NCBI GenBank assembly: GCA_902798105.1
Contig: CADBVG010000007.1
Coordinates: 42,857-97,944 of the forward strand
From: an uncultured Eubacteriales bacterium
GTDB taxonomy: Bacteria; Bacillota; Clostridia; Christensenellales; Aristaeellaceae
Length of the DNA: 55,088 bases
Direction of reading: 5' to 3'
Part shown: positions 7,856 to 17,014 of the stretch, in pieces
Numbering within the stretch: the first letter of the stretch is position 1
How the letters are laid out: every line of letters begins with the position of its first letter
The notes under the pieces: model-generated
The model's database searches: none
What the model was told of the DNA's origin: nothing
What the model saw: the letters and a program-made list of their open reading frames with translations, nothing else
Translations under genes and position numbers: made by a program

Positions 7856-8555
7856 GGTTGAGGGCCTTCGCGCCGGCTACGGTTCAATCAACATCCTGTG
7901 GGACCTCTCCTTCGAGGTCAAAGAGGGCGAGGTCGTGGCCATACTGGGCTCCAACGGTGCGGGCAAGACCACCATGGTGCGCGCCGTTACCGGCATGGTG
8001 CGCCCCTCTGCCGGTTCCGTGAACTTAAACGGCGAGGAGCTGGCGAAGAAGAGTAGCCGCTATATCCTGGATAAGGGCATCGTACAGGTACCCGAAGGAC
8101 GGCAGATCTTCACCGATATGACGGTACTGGAGAACCTGGAGATGGGCGCGTTCAGCAAACCCACGAAGGCCGCGTTCGCCCGCAACCTCGAAACCGCCTA
8201 CCAGCGTTTTCCCCGGTTGAAGGAGCGCGCAAAGCAGGCGGCAGGCACGCTCTCCGGCGGCGAGCAGCAGATGCTGGCCGTGGCCCGGGCGCTGATCGGC
8301 ATGCCGAAGCTGTTGATCCTGGACGAGCCCTCGCTTGGCCTTGCTCCCAACATCGTGGACGACATACTGGATGTGGCATCCTCGATGGCCCGGAATGACG
8401 GCATCGCCGTGCTTCTGGTAGAGCAGGACATCACCAAGGCGCTGGCCTGCGCCGACAGGGGCTACGTCATCGAAAACGGCCGCATCGCCCTGGAGGGCTC
8501 CGCCAGCGAGCTCAGCGCCAACGAGCACGTCAAGAAGGCGTACCTGGGCATCTGA
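7848..8555 (+). CDS. livF: ABC transporter ATP-binding protein LivF
   Basis: 235 residues, with the LivF hallmarks: MLKVEGLRAGYGSINILWDLSFEV, Walker A GSNGAGKTT, signature LSGGEQQMLAVARAL, Walker B LLILDEPSLGLAP and H-loop LLVEQDI. It pairs with LivG to power uptake. The start overlaps livG by eight bases, which points to translational coupling. Here the ABC signature is canonical, unlike in LivG. The gene is followed by a GC-rich hairpin repeat and a 177-base gap before the binding-protein gene. Confidence 0.94.
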   Translation: MLKVEGLRAGYGSINILWDLSFEVKEGEVVAILGSNGAGKTTMVRAVTGMVRPSAGSVNLNGEELAKKSSRYILDKGIVQVPEGRQIFTDMTVLENLEMGAFSKPTKAAFARNLETAYQRFPRLKERAKQAAGTLSGGEQQMLAVARALIGMPKLLILDEPSLGLAPNIVDDILDVASSMARNDGIAVLLVEQDITKALACADRGYVIENGRIALEGSASELSANEHVKKAYLGI

Positions 8556-8575
8556 GATCATTGCCTTTGGCCATG

Positions 8576-8602
8576 TGTAGCGGCGGCAATCCGCCGCCAC
8601 AG
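8576..8602. repeat. GTAGCGGCGGC hairpin repeat between livF and the binding-protein gene
   Basis: TGTAGCGGCGG faces CCGCCGCCACA with a short loop. Same family as the hairpins at 14156, 33756, 40735, 44895 and 53561. No T-run follows. It could soften read-through or protect the upstream mRNA end. Confidence 0.6.
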
Positions 8603-8732
8603 CTTCGAAGCGGCATCATTTACTCTATAGCAGCGCAGGTGCCGCCGCTGCAAGCCTCGGTAAACCCTTTAACCCGTTGATTCGCGCCGTGGCAGTTCGG
8701 CGCAGATCATAAATAATTAAGGAGGTAATCCC

Positions 8733-9980
8733 ATGAAGAAACTGATTGCCATGTTGAGCGTCCTGGCGATGCTCGTGGCGCTGTTCACCGTTCCCACCAT
8801 GGCCGAGGAGGGCCCCATCCGCATCGGCACCATTTATGCCATGTCCGGCGGCAACGCCGCGATCGGCGAGAACATCCTGCGCGGCATCGACTTCGCCGTG
8901 GCCGAGATCAACGCCAAGGGCGGCGTGAACGGCCGTCAGCTCGAGGTCGTTCGCGGCGACCATGCCGGCGACCCCGCTACCGGCCGCTCCGAGGCCGAGC
9001 GCCTGATCAACCAGGAGCACGTCGACGTGATGATGGGCTGCCATATGTCCGTCGTCACCGAAGTCGTGGCCCAGGTGTGCACCCAGTACGGCGTGCCGAT
9101 GATCACCGCCATCTCCACCCTGGACAAGCTGAGCGATCCCGACCACGAGGCCATGGATTACTTCTTCCGCCTCTGCCCCCTGAACAGCGTGTACGTGAAG
9201 GACATGCTGGAGTACCTGAAGGATTCCTCCGAACAGACCGGCGAGGAAGTCAAGACCATCGCCATCTTCACCGACCGCGCCGCCATCGGCCAGGAGCTGA
9301 TCCGCTGCGTCGAGCTGTACAAGGATGAGTATGGCTTCGATCTGGTCGCGACCGTGGACTATTCCAGCAATGCCACCGACCTGAGCGCCCAGGTGCTGGC
9401 TCTGAAGCAGGCCAATCCCGACGCTGTGCTGTGCGACAGCTACATCGGCGATGCGACCCTGTTTGTGCAGACCCTGAAGGCCCAGGGCTTCACCCCCAAG
9501 ATGATCGTGGCGAAGGCCAACGGCTTCACCGACCCCGCCTTCCTGACCAACCTGGGCGCTGCCGCCAACGGCGTGGCCTCCGTGGTTGAGTTCAACCCCG
9601 ACCTGATCAACGGCAAGGAGATCAACGAGGAGTTCAAGGCCCAGTACGGTGTGAACATGAACGGCCATTCCGCTGAGTCCTACACCGTGGTGTGGATCTT
9701 CAAGACCGCCATCGAGGCTGCCGGCACCACCGACGGCGCGGCTGTCCGCGACGCCATTGCCGCGCTGGACATTCAGGGCGAATTCCCCGGCGGACGCAAG
9801 ATCGTGCTGCCCTATGACCGCATCAAGTTCGAGAACTACGATCTGGACGGCGCCACCCACTACAGGGACAACACCTCCGCCTCCGTCGCCATCGCCCAGG
9901 TGCAGGACGGCGAGTGGAAGACCGTATGGCCCTTCAGCTTCACCGACACCAAGATCCTCTACCCTGCTCCCCTGCAGTAA
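8733..9980 (+). CDS. livK: Branched-chain amino acid ABC transporter substrate-binding protein
   Basis: 415 residues. A signal peptide (MKKLIAMLSVLAMLVALFTVPTMAEE) is followed by a type 1 periplasmic-binding fold: GPIRIGTIYAMSGGNAAIGENILRGIDFAVAEINAKGGVNGR, typical of Leu/Ile/Val-binding proteins. It captures the ligand outside the membrane and hands it to LivH/M. Ribosome site TAAGGAGG. There is no lipobox cysteine in the signal peptide, unusual for a Gram-positive binding protein, which is normally a lipoprotein. It is placed after livF instead of first; I see no consensus promoter in the gap. The true ligand could also be a related amide or a different amino acid. Confidence 0.9.
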   Translation: MKKLIAMLSVLAMLVALFTVPTMAEEGPIRIGTIYAMSGGNAAIGENILRGIDFAVAEINAKGGVNGRQLEVVRGDHAGDPATGRSEAERLINQEHVDVMMGCHMSVVTEVVAQVCTQYGVPMITAISTLDKLSDPDHEAMDYFFRLCPLNSVYVKDMLEYLKDSSEQTGEEVKTIAIFTDRAAIGQELIRCVELYKDEYGFDLVATVDYSSNATDLSAQVLALKQANPDAVLCDSYIGDATLFVQTLKAQGFTPKMIVAKANGFTDPAFLTNLGAAANGVASVVEFNPDLINGKEINEEFKAQYGVNMNGHSAESYTVVWIFKTAIEAAGTTDGAAVRDAIAALDIQGEFPGGRKIVLPYDRIKFENYDLDGATHYRDNTSASVAIAQVQDGEWKTVWPFSFTDTKILYPAPLQ

Positions 9981-10014
9981 TCGAAGCGTTCAAACCCTTT
10001 CGTTAACTGCCAAA

Positions 10015-10045
10015 CGCGCCGCCATATCCCGGCGGCGCGGCTTTT
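10015..10045 (+). terminator. Intrinsic terminator after the liv operon
   Basis: CGCGCCGCC (10015-10023) and GGCGGCGCG (10031-10039) form a nine-base GC stem, followed by GCTTTTC. Confidence 0.75.
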
Positions 10046-10161
10046 CAAAGGCCTGTGTTGGTACTCCACTGTAGTAACGACACGTAGTTAGCCTTTAGGA
10101 AGGCAAAAGCGCCGCCGCCGCATTCCCGTATCGCGACATTCAACAATCAAAGGAGATTCCC

Positions 10162-10968
10162 ATGAACGAATTTTTGAAGAATTTCAGCCTTGAAGGCAAG
10201 ATCGCCTGGATTACCGGCGCCAGCTACGGCATCGGTTTCGCCATCGCCACCGCCTACGCCAAGAGCGGCGCGACCATCGTGTTCAACGACATCAACCAGG
10301 AACTGGTGGACAAGGGCATCAAGGCCTATGAAGAGGCCGGCATCAAGGCCCATGGCTACGTCTGCGACGTGACCAACGAGGCTGCCGTCCAAGCCCTGGT
10401 GAAGCAGATCGAGGCCGAGGTCGGCGTGGTGGACATCCTGGTCAACAACGCCGGTATCATCCGCCGCATCCCCATGTGTGACATGCCCGCCGAGGAGTTC
10501 GCCAAGGTCATCAACGTGGACCTGGTCGCGCCCTTCATTGTGGCCAAGGCCGTCATTCCCAGCATGATCAAGAAGGGCCACGGCAAGATCATCAACATTT
10601 GCTCGATGATGAGCGAGCTGGGCCGCGAGACCGTGTCCGCCTACGCGGCGGCCAAGGGCGGCCTGAAGATGCTGACCCGGAACATCTGCTCCGAGTACGG
10701 CGAGCACAACATCCAGTGCAACGGCATCGGCCCCGGCTACATCGCCACGCCCCAGACGGCACCGCTGCGCGAGCGCCAGCCCGACGGCAGCCGCCATCCC
10801 TTCGACCAGTTCATCGTGGCCAAGACCCCCGCGGCCCGCTGGGGCACCACCGAGGACCTGATGGGTCCCGCCGTGTTCCTGGCTTCCGACGCTTCCAACT
10901 TCGTCAACGGCCATGTGCTGTACGTGGATGGCGGCATCCTGGCCTACATCGGAAAGCAGCCCGGCTGA
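10162..10968 (+). CDS. SDR-family oxidoreductase, gluconate 5-dehydrogenase-like
   Basis: 268 residues. Classical short-chain dehydrogenase: cofactor motif TGASYGIG, NNAGI, catalytic serine in NICSMMSELG and the YAAAK catalytic pair, then the substrate cap (GPGYIATPQTAPLRERQPDGSRHPFDQFIVAKTPAARWG). The start (FLKNFSLEGKIAWITGAS) and the cap resemble gluconate 5-dehydrogenases and 2-deoxy-D-gluconate dehydrogenases, which interconvert a keto-gluconate and gluconate with NAD(P)H. Ribosome site AAAGGAGA. It lies between two terminators and seems to be a single-gene unit, with no sugar-acid neighbours to support the substrate. Confidence 0.85.
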   Translation: MNEFLKNFSLEGKIAWITGASYGIGFAIATAYAKSGATIVFNDINQELVDKGIKAYEEAGIKAHGYVCDVTNEAAVQALVKQIEAEVGVVDILVNNAGIIRRIPMCDMPAEEFAKVINVDLVAPFIVAKAVIPSMIKKGHGKIINICSMMSELGRETVSAYAAAKGGLKMLTRNICSEYGEHNIQCNGIGPGYIATPQTAPLRERQPDGSRHPFDQFIVAKTPAARWGTTEDLMGPAVFLASDASNFVNGHVLYVDGGILAYIGKQPG

Positions 10969-10988
10969 TTACCGCAAAAAAACAAAGG

Positions 10989-11035
10989 CCCGCAGGTTGG
11001 CTCCAAACGGAAGCCCGCCTGCGGGTTCATTTTAT
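10989..11035. terminator. Bidirectional terminator between convergent genes
   Basis: CCCGCAGG (10989-10996) pairs with CCTGCGGG (11018-11025), followed by TTCATTTT on the plus strand and flanked by an A-run on the other side, so it can end both the SDR gene and the YfhO-like gene. Confidence 0.75.
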
Positions 11036-11049
11036 CGACAATGCCTTGT

Positions 11050-13920
11050 TCAATCGTCAACCGCGGCATTCCTGCGGCGGCGGCGTGCAGTGCAGATTAC
11101 CGTGCCCAACGCCAGCGCGACCAGCGTGCACAGCGACAGGGCAATGCCGAGGCGCAGCCCCTTCGGTATATAGCTGAACACCACCGTGTGCGTACCCTTT
11201 GACAGCATAACGCCCATATACAGGCCGTTTGCCGGCACGATCTCCGCGGGCTTTCCATCGACCTGAGCAGTCCATCCGCCGGAATACGGTATCGCAAGAC
11301 ACGCCATCGCGTCGTTATCGAGATCAAAGCCAACTTCGACCCGGTTGCTGTCGAAGCGCATCGAAGTCGCGCCATGGGCCCTCAACGCATCAATCTTCGC
11401 TTCGTAGGTGTCCATGGGCTGGCAAATCAGGGATACGCTGTCAAAGCTGTACTCCCCCGCGACAGAGAACGTCAGTTTCAGGCTGTCGCTGACCGCTCCA
11501 TAGCCGAGGTTCAACAGTACATCCCGCGGCCCGTAGTAATATTGCTGGTCCTCGCCAAGCAGGTCTGTTTCATCGTTATACGCGCCGCAGGCCGCGGTAA
11601 TGGCAGCGGAGCCAATCGGACGCCACTGGCGCGCGCTGCGCCTCGATTCCATCACATCTATGCGCGGCAAGCCATTCTTCTCGCGCGAAGCCGCCTGCGA
11701 CTTATAGTAATTGACGGAGCGATAGTGGAGTCCCCTGAATTGCAAATAGATCTCGCCCTCCGCGGGCTCAATGGGTATGGAAACGCTGTAGCCGTTCTTC
11801 TTGACACGCAACAAGCCATCCGCTACCGTCAGATTCGCATCCTTTTCAGCGATCTTTGCCAGCGCGTTGTGAATGGCGGTGCTGTCCATCATCACCTGGT
11901 CGTCGAATCGAAGCTCCGCCTCCTGAAGTGGGGATTCCGATTCCAGCACGACGCCCTGGAGCATCGCCTGTTCCTTCCGGTTTGGGGGAAGCGCTGCATA
12001 CTTTTCAGATGAGATGCTTCGCTCATAGGCATAGGCCAGGGGCAGCGCATATTGGTTCTCAAACAGATGCTCGGTGGTGGTACTCCCGTCGGAGAGGGTC
12101 TTCTTCCGGTTTGCTATCTGTGTGTAGCCATAGGGCACGCGATTCAGGCCCTCCTTCAGAACGGCTACATATTTCACGCCCGCCAGCGCGTCCAGCACAG
12201 TCCGCTGGGCGAGGTCGTTCATCATGAACCTGAATTCCATATGGGAAATGCCCAAATCAGTGGACCACCGGGCCATCCGCTCGCTGTTGAGATTATAGTA
12301 GCTGGAAACGCCGTTGACCTGATCCCGTGTACCATAGTTGGTCAGGTAGATCCGGTCGGATTTCCTGTCCATGGCGACGTCCACGCGGTAGACATCCCCG
12401 TCGTCCGAAACCTTATCAAGGATATCGGCGGCGTTGTCCCTGGCCCGCTGCATCACCGTGCCCGCGTTGGCATAGGCGGCGATCCGGGCATCGTACTGGG
12501 GGGAGAAACGCTCGTAGGATTTCGCCGTCAACTCCACCAGCAGGACGGCGAAAAGCAGCAGCGTCGCCAGACGCTTCCACCGCGTGCCCCAGTCCGATAC
12601 CAGCGCCACATACAGCATAACCAGGCCCAGCAGCGCAGTCACGAGGCTGATGGAGACGTTGTCCCCTTTCCATATGCCGACGCACATGTATATGACTGTA
12701 TAGGCGACGAAGCCGCCCACGCAAAACCGGAAACACGACGGTCCGCTCCGGCGCAATCGGGGAAGCAGGCAGGCGGTGCAAATGGCCGTCCAGAATGTGA
12801 AGGCATAACTCCAGCGCAGCGTCTTCCCGGCAAAAGCGCTGAAGACCATCGTCAGCGCCGGAATCATGAACGCGAGGGTATACAATATGATCTGCCCCAG
12901 GAGCAGCCTGTCCCGCTTTCGCCGGGTATAGACCAGGGCCAGTATGCCCACCAGCGCGGCGCTCGGCAGTGCGATATAGCCGTTGTCTATGATGGCATCC
13001 GCATCCACGATGCCAAGTATATAGTCCAGATAGGCCGTCGGCTTCCAAAAGAGCAGGTTTACCCCCTTCTGCGCCGAGGTCCGACTGCTTTCAAGTATGG
13101 CGAATATGCAGGGCATCATGTTCACGGCCGCCAGGGCAATGCCCGTCAGACCCTGAACCACGTGACGCAGGAAAATACGGCCGAGGCCGCCCCGGGCATT
13201 TCGCTCCTCCACACTCAGTTCAAAGTAGTGGAAAATGGCGTAAATCACCGCCGGTATGGTGACCATGTACAGGGTATAGAAGTAACACATGGCCATGACG
13301 AACACGACCAGCACGAACAGCCACGACCATTTGCCGTCGAAAACCTGGTCAACGCCCAGCAGCATCAGGGGCATCGCCATCGTCAGTTCCAGGAACACCC
13401 AGTGCCGCGTGGCATAGAAGGGAATGAAGCCGCTGAACAGGTAGATCATGCAGCCCAGAAGGATGCAGGCGCGATTCCGGGTCCGTGTCCTGGCAAAAAC
13501 GATGAAGGACAGGCCCGAGAGGTACATACCTACGACCATCCGGAAGGTCAGGTATTGCTCCAGCGCATCGTAGGGAAACAGGCAGTACAGGAAATTGAGG
13601 GGCCTGTAGTGGATCACGGTGCTCAGCGTGCCCTGCCCCAGGCCGATCCAGGGCGACCACAGCGGTATCTCCAGGCGTCCCTCACGCAGGCTGGCCAGGA
13701 TCGTTTTAACCCAATTCCGGGTAAAAACCAGTTCCGAATAATATTGGGTCATTCCGTCCGCCTTCCAGAGGAAGCTCTTCCCGTAGACCCAGAACGGCGA
13801 AAGCACCACCGCGAAGAAGATGGCAAAGACGAATGTGAATTCACATAGCAGCCGGCCGGTCGAGGCGCGCCTGCCATTGGCCGTGCCGATGCTTTTGTTC
13901 ATTATGCTTCGAGCGGTCAT
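11050..13920 (-). CDS. YfhO-family membrane protein
   Basis: 956 residues. An N-terminal GT-C-like membrane half (about 12 helices to residue ~480) carries SFLWKADGMTQYY, WSPWIGLGQGT and the YfhO-type FPYDALEQYLTFRM segment. An extracytoplasmic domain follows, then a last helix and a basic RRRRR tail. In Bacillus, YfhO contributes to glycosylation of lipoteichoic acid, so a role in adding sugars outside the membrane to the polymer of this locus is reasonable but unproven. Start: AGGAG eight bases from ATG 13920. A repeat (13957-14102) and a gap separate it from the upstream glycan genes, so it may be expressed separately, though no clear promoter is visible. Confidence 0.85.
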   Translation of the reverse strand: MTARSIMNKSIGTANGRRASTGRLLCEFTFVFAIFFAVVLSPFWVYGKSFLWKADGMTQYYSELVFTRNWVKTILASLREGRLEIPLWSPWIGLGQGTLSTVIHYRPLNFLYCLFPYDALEQYLTFRMVVGMYLSGLSFIVFARTRTRNRACILLGCMIYLFSGFIPFYATRHWVFLELTMAMPLMLLGVDQVFDGKWSWLFVLVVFVMAMCYFYTLYMVTIPAVIYAIFHYFELSVEERNARGGLGRIFLRHVVQGLTGIALAAVNMMPCIFAILESSRTSAQKGVNLLFWKPTAYLDYILGIVDADAIIDNGYIALPSAALVGILALVYTRRKRDRLLLGQIILYTLAFMIPALTMVFSAFAGKTLRWSYAFTFWTAICTACLLPRLRRSGPSCFRFCVGGFVAYTVIYMCVGIWKGDNVSISLVTALLGLVMLYVALVSDWGTRWKRLATLLLFAVLLVELTAKSYERFSPQYDARIAAYANAGTVMQRARDNAADILDKVSDDGDVYRVDVAMDRKSDRIYLTNYGTRDQVNGVSSYYNLNSERMARWSTDLGISHMEFRFMMNDLAQRTVLDALAGVKYVAVLKEGLNRVPYGYTQIANRKKTLSDGSTTTEHLFENQYALPLAYAYERSISSEKYAALPPNRKEQAMLQGVVLESESPLQEAELRFDDQVMMDSTAIHNALAKIAEKDANLTVADGLLRVKKNGYSVSIPIEPAEGEIYLQFRGLHYRSVNYYKSQAASREKNGLPRIDVMESRRSARQWRPIGSAAITAACGAYNDETDLLGEDQQYYYGPRDVLLNLGYGAVSDSLKLTFSVAGEYSFDSVSLICQPMDTYEAKIDALRAHGATSMRFDSNRVEVGFDLDNDAMACLAIPYSGGWTAQVDGKPAEIVPANGLYMGVMLSKGTHTVVFSYIPKGLRLGIALSLCTLVALALGTVICTARRRRRNAAVDD

Positions 13921-13956
13921 TCGCTGATCTCCTTTCTGTATGTGGTTATTAAAAAC

Positions 13957-14102
13957 TTAAGGAAATACCGCATAATAAGGGTGGTTGGCTGGCGAGTGAA
14001 TTTTCCGTCAGGCGCGCCTGCAAATTTCGCAGGCTTGCTGGCGGCAAGTCAGCGGAAATGGCACCGCCAGACATGCCGCCCGTTTGTGCGGTATTTCCTT
14101 AA
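13957..14102. repeat. TTAA-ended MITE-like repeat, copy 3
   Basis: 146 bases, TTAAGGAAATACCGC to GCGGTATTTCCTTAA. The first 96 bases counted from 13956 are identical to the copy that runs off the window at 54994, including all internal bases, so these two copies diverged very recently. Internal inverted arms GCCTGCAAATTT / AATTTCGCAGGC are visible. Confidence 0.88.
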
Positions 14103-14155
14103 ACAACTGTTCAGCCGTCGCGGCCCAGGGCCTGCGCCTTGTGATGAGAGATACC

Positions 14156-14183
14156 TGTAGCGGCGGCCACTGGGCCGCCACAG
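14156..14183. repeat. GTAGCGGCGGC hairpin repeat
   Basis: CTGTAGCGGCGGCC and GGGCCGCCACAG flank a short loop. It lies in the 142 bases between the MITE-like copy and the 3' end of the polymerase gene; nothing else is evident there. Confidence 0.6.
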
Positions 14184-14244
14184 TAGCTACAAATACAGCC
14201 GGAGCTGAATAGTTTTTCGCGCATACAAGCTTTAATCAGTGCGT

Positions 14245-15510
14245 TCATATCGACCGAGACGCCGTGTCTGCCTTCTGATTTCCGTGACGTATCAATATGG
14301 ACAGCGATTTCATGTCATTCAGATCCGTAAGGGGGTTCAATTCCGGAAGCCTTGACAGCAGCACCCATACGCAGAACATCATAAAGATCGTATACCGGTG
14401 CACGGGCGTCGCGATCCAAAGTATGCTGTAGACCCCAAGCTGCGTTGCTGCGATTTGCCTGAGCTTGTTGTCGCTAATATCGCATACGCTCAGCACATAT
14501 CCCGCAATCAGTACGATAAATATGAACAACAGCACGATACCGCCATAATAGAGCATATCCAGATAGTAATTATGGCACGAATTGACCGCCTGGATCTTTG
14601 CATACTTTTCCTCGGCCGTCTCTACGCCATAGCCAATCAATGGCCGCGACATGATCCAGCGAACGCTCGCCTCCCAGATGAACGTTCGCTTCGACAGCGT
14701 CATGTTCTTCTTCAGTACAGTGGTGATAAACCAGGCAAATTTCTCCTGCAAGTGGAATACCGCGAGTACCAGTGTCGCCCCGGCGGAAGCCATCAGGAAA
14801 TAGGCGCACCGGAAGAACCTGGCAAACGGCATTTCAAAGACGAAGTAAAACAGCGCGAATATCGCGACGCAGATAATCGCGTTGGCCGACCAGGTGAAAA
14901 GGACCATATAGAAGGAGCATATGATCAGAATCAGCACATGCAGATCCAGCTTGCCCTTTCGGATATAGGATTCCACCATCGACAGGCTGATCACCGGAAT
15001 GATGTATTCAATCGCATTGTTTTCATGTCCCAGGAAGAAGCCACGGCTGAAGTCTGTGGTGTTGACATCGTTTACCACGGTGTACAGGCCTGCGGGCCGC
15101 AGCAGCACGGTCACCAGATTGATCCAAAACAACGCTTCGAAGGCAATCCTGAGCGTCGAGACCGTCTTGATCAGGCTCCGTCCGGAATAGAAATCGACAA
15201 TGCGTATAAAGCACAGCGAGAACGCCAGGTTTTTTATCTCAGGAATTGCAAGGGAATAGTGCCCGGACAATACCGTGCTCAGCGAAAGCACGAGGTAAAA
15301 CATGAAGATTCCAACATACCAGAAGACCCTTTTGACATCGAATTGCTTCATATTGAAGCACAGTATCCAAAGACATGCCGCATAGCGGTATGCCTTGTAG
15401 ATAAGGGCAATCTTTGGAAAGGTCATCAAATAGGGCGGTTGCAGGAACGCCATAATGAAGGCCAGCATTTCCGGGAAAAACCCGGATTCCAAAAAGTTCA
15501 ACAATTCCAT
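14245..15510 (-). CDS. O-antigen polymerase/ligase-like membrane protein (Wzy type)
   Basis: 421 residues, about 11 hydrophobic helices with one larger loop. The Wzy_C-type signature is readable: a helix-rich N-half, then WEASVRWIMSRPLIGYGVETAEEKYAKIQAVNSCHNYYLDMLYYGG, where the R-P-L-x-G-x-G and H-N-x-x-L-x-x-x-Y-x-G spacing marks polymerases and ligases of lipid-linked glycans. It would join repeat units on the outer face of the membrane. Ribosome site AGAGG eight bases before the ATG. GC content is visibly lower than in the flanking genes. Last gene of the compact glycan run. Confidence 0.82.
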   Translation of the reverse strand: MELLNFLESGFFPEMLAFIMAFLQPPYLMTFPKIALIYKAYRYAACLWILCFNMKQFDVKRVFWYVGIFMFYLVLSLSTVLSGHYSLAIPEIKNLAFSLCFIRIVDFYSGRSLIKTVSTLRIAFEALFWINLVTVLLRPAGLYTVVNDVNTTDFSRGFFLGHENNAIEYIIPVISLSMVESYIRKGKLDLHVLILIICSFYMVLFTWSANAIICVAIFALFYFVFEMPFARFFRCAYFLMASAGATLVLAVFHLQEKFAWFITTVLKKNMTLSKRTFIWEASVRWIMSRPLIGYGVETAEEKYAKIQAVNSCHNYYLDMLYYGGIVLLFIFIVLIAGYVLSVCDISDNKLRQIAATQLGVYSILWIATPVHRYTIFMMFCVWVLLSRLPELNPLTDLNDMKSLSILIRHGNQKADTASRSI

Positions 15511-15532
15511 GGACAGATCCTCTGGTGGTTTC

Positions 15533-16990
15533 TTAATTCTTCCGCTTCCTCAGCGACATAATCTGGCGCAGCGCCCCCATGATCCGCTTCCGTGCGATGA
15601 TGGCGGCAATCAGCATCGCTGCGATCACGCCGTACCGGACCAGCGGATAGTTGTAGGTGGCCATGAGGGAAAAACCAATCGCAAGAAACGCAGTGTAAAA
15701 CACGATCAGCCCCTTAGCGGGATAGATATCGACGTTCCCAAGCTTTTCCCGGCATATCTTCTTCATGAAGCTGTAATGGGCAACCACATATACCATAAAG
15801 CAGAATAACGTGGTATATGCTGCGGCGCAGTACCCATAGCGCTTGATAAAGACATAGTTCAGAGCGACGTTGAGTATCGCCCCCGTCATGCTCGCCACCA
15901 TGATGTATTTTGTCTTTTCAAAATAGAATTCAAACTTGGCAAACAGATCATAGGAAAAGACGAACAACACGCTCATGGCCACCGGCGGGATCACCCATAT
16001 CGCCTCGTGGTAGGATGGCGGCGCGAATGCCATGACGACCTCCGGCGCCACGGTGATGAGCGCAAGGTTGACCACGGCAATCAGCCCCATGGCCAGGTAG
16101 GCAACCCTTGAAATGTCCTCCACCCGGTTATCCTTGATCTTCTGGTAGATCCAGGGGCTCAGGGTGTGGGACAGGGCCGTATTGAACAGCAGCATGATCT
16201 GGGAAATGGAATAGGCCAGGCTGTAGATGCCGGCCTCGCTCGACCCCACCATGTTTTTGATCATGATGCGGTCCGCGCTGTTGAGCACCGTCTGCGACAG
16301 GTAGTGCGGCACCAGCGGCAGGTTGAACATCAGGGCGTGCTTCCAGTATTTTCGGGAATAGAACTGCTTTCCCCGCTTCATCTGGATGATGAAGAAGCCC
16401 ACATAGCCCACCAGCTCCACCAATGCCAGACCCAGTATGCGGGCCGTCACCTTGTCGGTGGCGTGCCTGATGCAAATGATGCCGACCACCGGCTTGGCGA
16501 TGGATACCGCCAGGGTCGCGATGACCAGCCGCTGGTAACGGTATTCCACCCGCTGCTCGCCCGCCCAGAGGTTGAAGGCGGCGGTGGCCCAGATCATCAC
16601 CAGCATCGCCAGCATCTGTACCGTCGTCAGCGTAAACAGCCGGTTCCAGTATTCACGGAACATCAGGTAGACCACGGTCCAGCCGACGCAGAGCACCAGT
16701 GTCAGCCCCTGCAGCGACGAGGAATAGCGCCTGCGGTCATCTGAATACTTCACCAGGCCCTGGATGTACACGCCGCTGTACAGGTGCAGGGATACGAATA
16801 TCGTTATGATCCTCAGCCACGAGTCGAACACGCTGTACTGGCCGTATTCCGCCGTGGACAGCAGGCGGGTGAAAACCGGCGTGGTGATGACCGATATGCC
16901 CTTTTGCAGGAAGGAACAGATCAGGAACCAGAAGGAAGCCCTGACCTGAACCGGAAAGCGTTTGTATTTGTTCCAGGCTTTACTCAACAT
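15533..16990 (-). CDS. Polysaccharide flippase (Wzx/MOP superfamily)
   Basis: 485 residues with about 14 helices. Starts with VRASFWFLICSFLQKGISVITTPVFTRLLSTAEYGQYSVFDSW, the classic N-terminus of MurJ/Wzx-like flippases (K-G-I-S, T-P-x-F-T-R-L-L-S-x-x-E-Y-G). Later segments NSADRIMIKNMVGSSEAGIYSLAYSISQIM are also typical. It should move the undecaprenyl-linked repeat unit across the membrane. The start lacks a good Shine-Dalgarno at normal spacing; it sits 24 bases after the stop of the asparagine-synthetase-like gene, so coupling is likely. GC drops towards the 3' end. Confidence 0.88.
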   Translation of the reverse strand: MLSKAWNKYKRFPVQVRASFWFLICSFLQKGISVITTPVFTRLLSTAEYGQYSVFDSWLRIITIFVSLHLYSGVYIQGLVKYSDDRRRYSSSLQGLTLVLCVGWTVVYLMFREYWNRLFTLTTVQMLAMLVMIWATAAFNLWAGEQRVEYRYQRLVIATLAVSIAKPVVGIICIRHATDKVTARILGLALVELVGYVGFFIIQMKRGKQFYSRKYWKHALMFNLPLVPHYLSQTVLNSADRIMIKNMVGSSEAGIYSLAYSISQIMLLFNTALSHTLSPWIYQKIKDNRVEDISRVAYLAMGLIAVVNLALITVAPEVVMAFAPPSYHEAIWVIPPVAMSVLFVFSYDLFAKFEFYFEKTKYIMVASMTGAILNVALNYVFIKRYGYCAAAYTTLFCFMVYVVAHYSFMKKICREKLGNVDIYPAKGLIVFYTAFLAIGFSLMATYNYPLVRYGVIAAMLIAAIIARKRIMGALRQIMSLRKRKN

Positions 16991-17014
16991 TTTAACGACT
17001 CATGTCTCCCGGGT

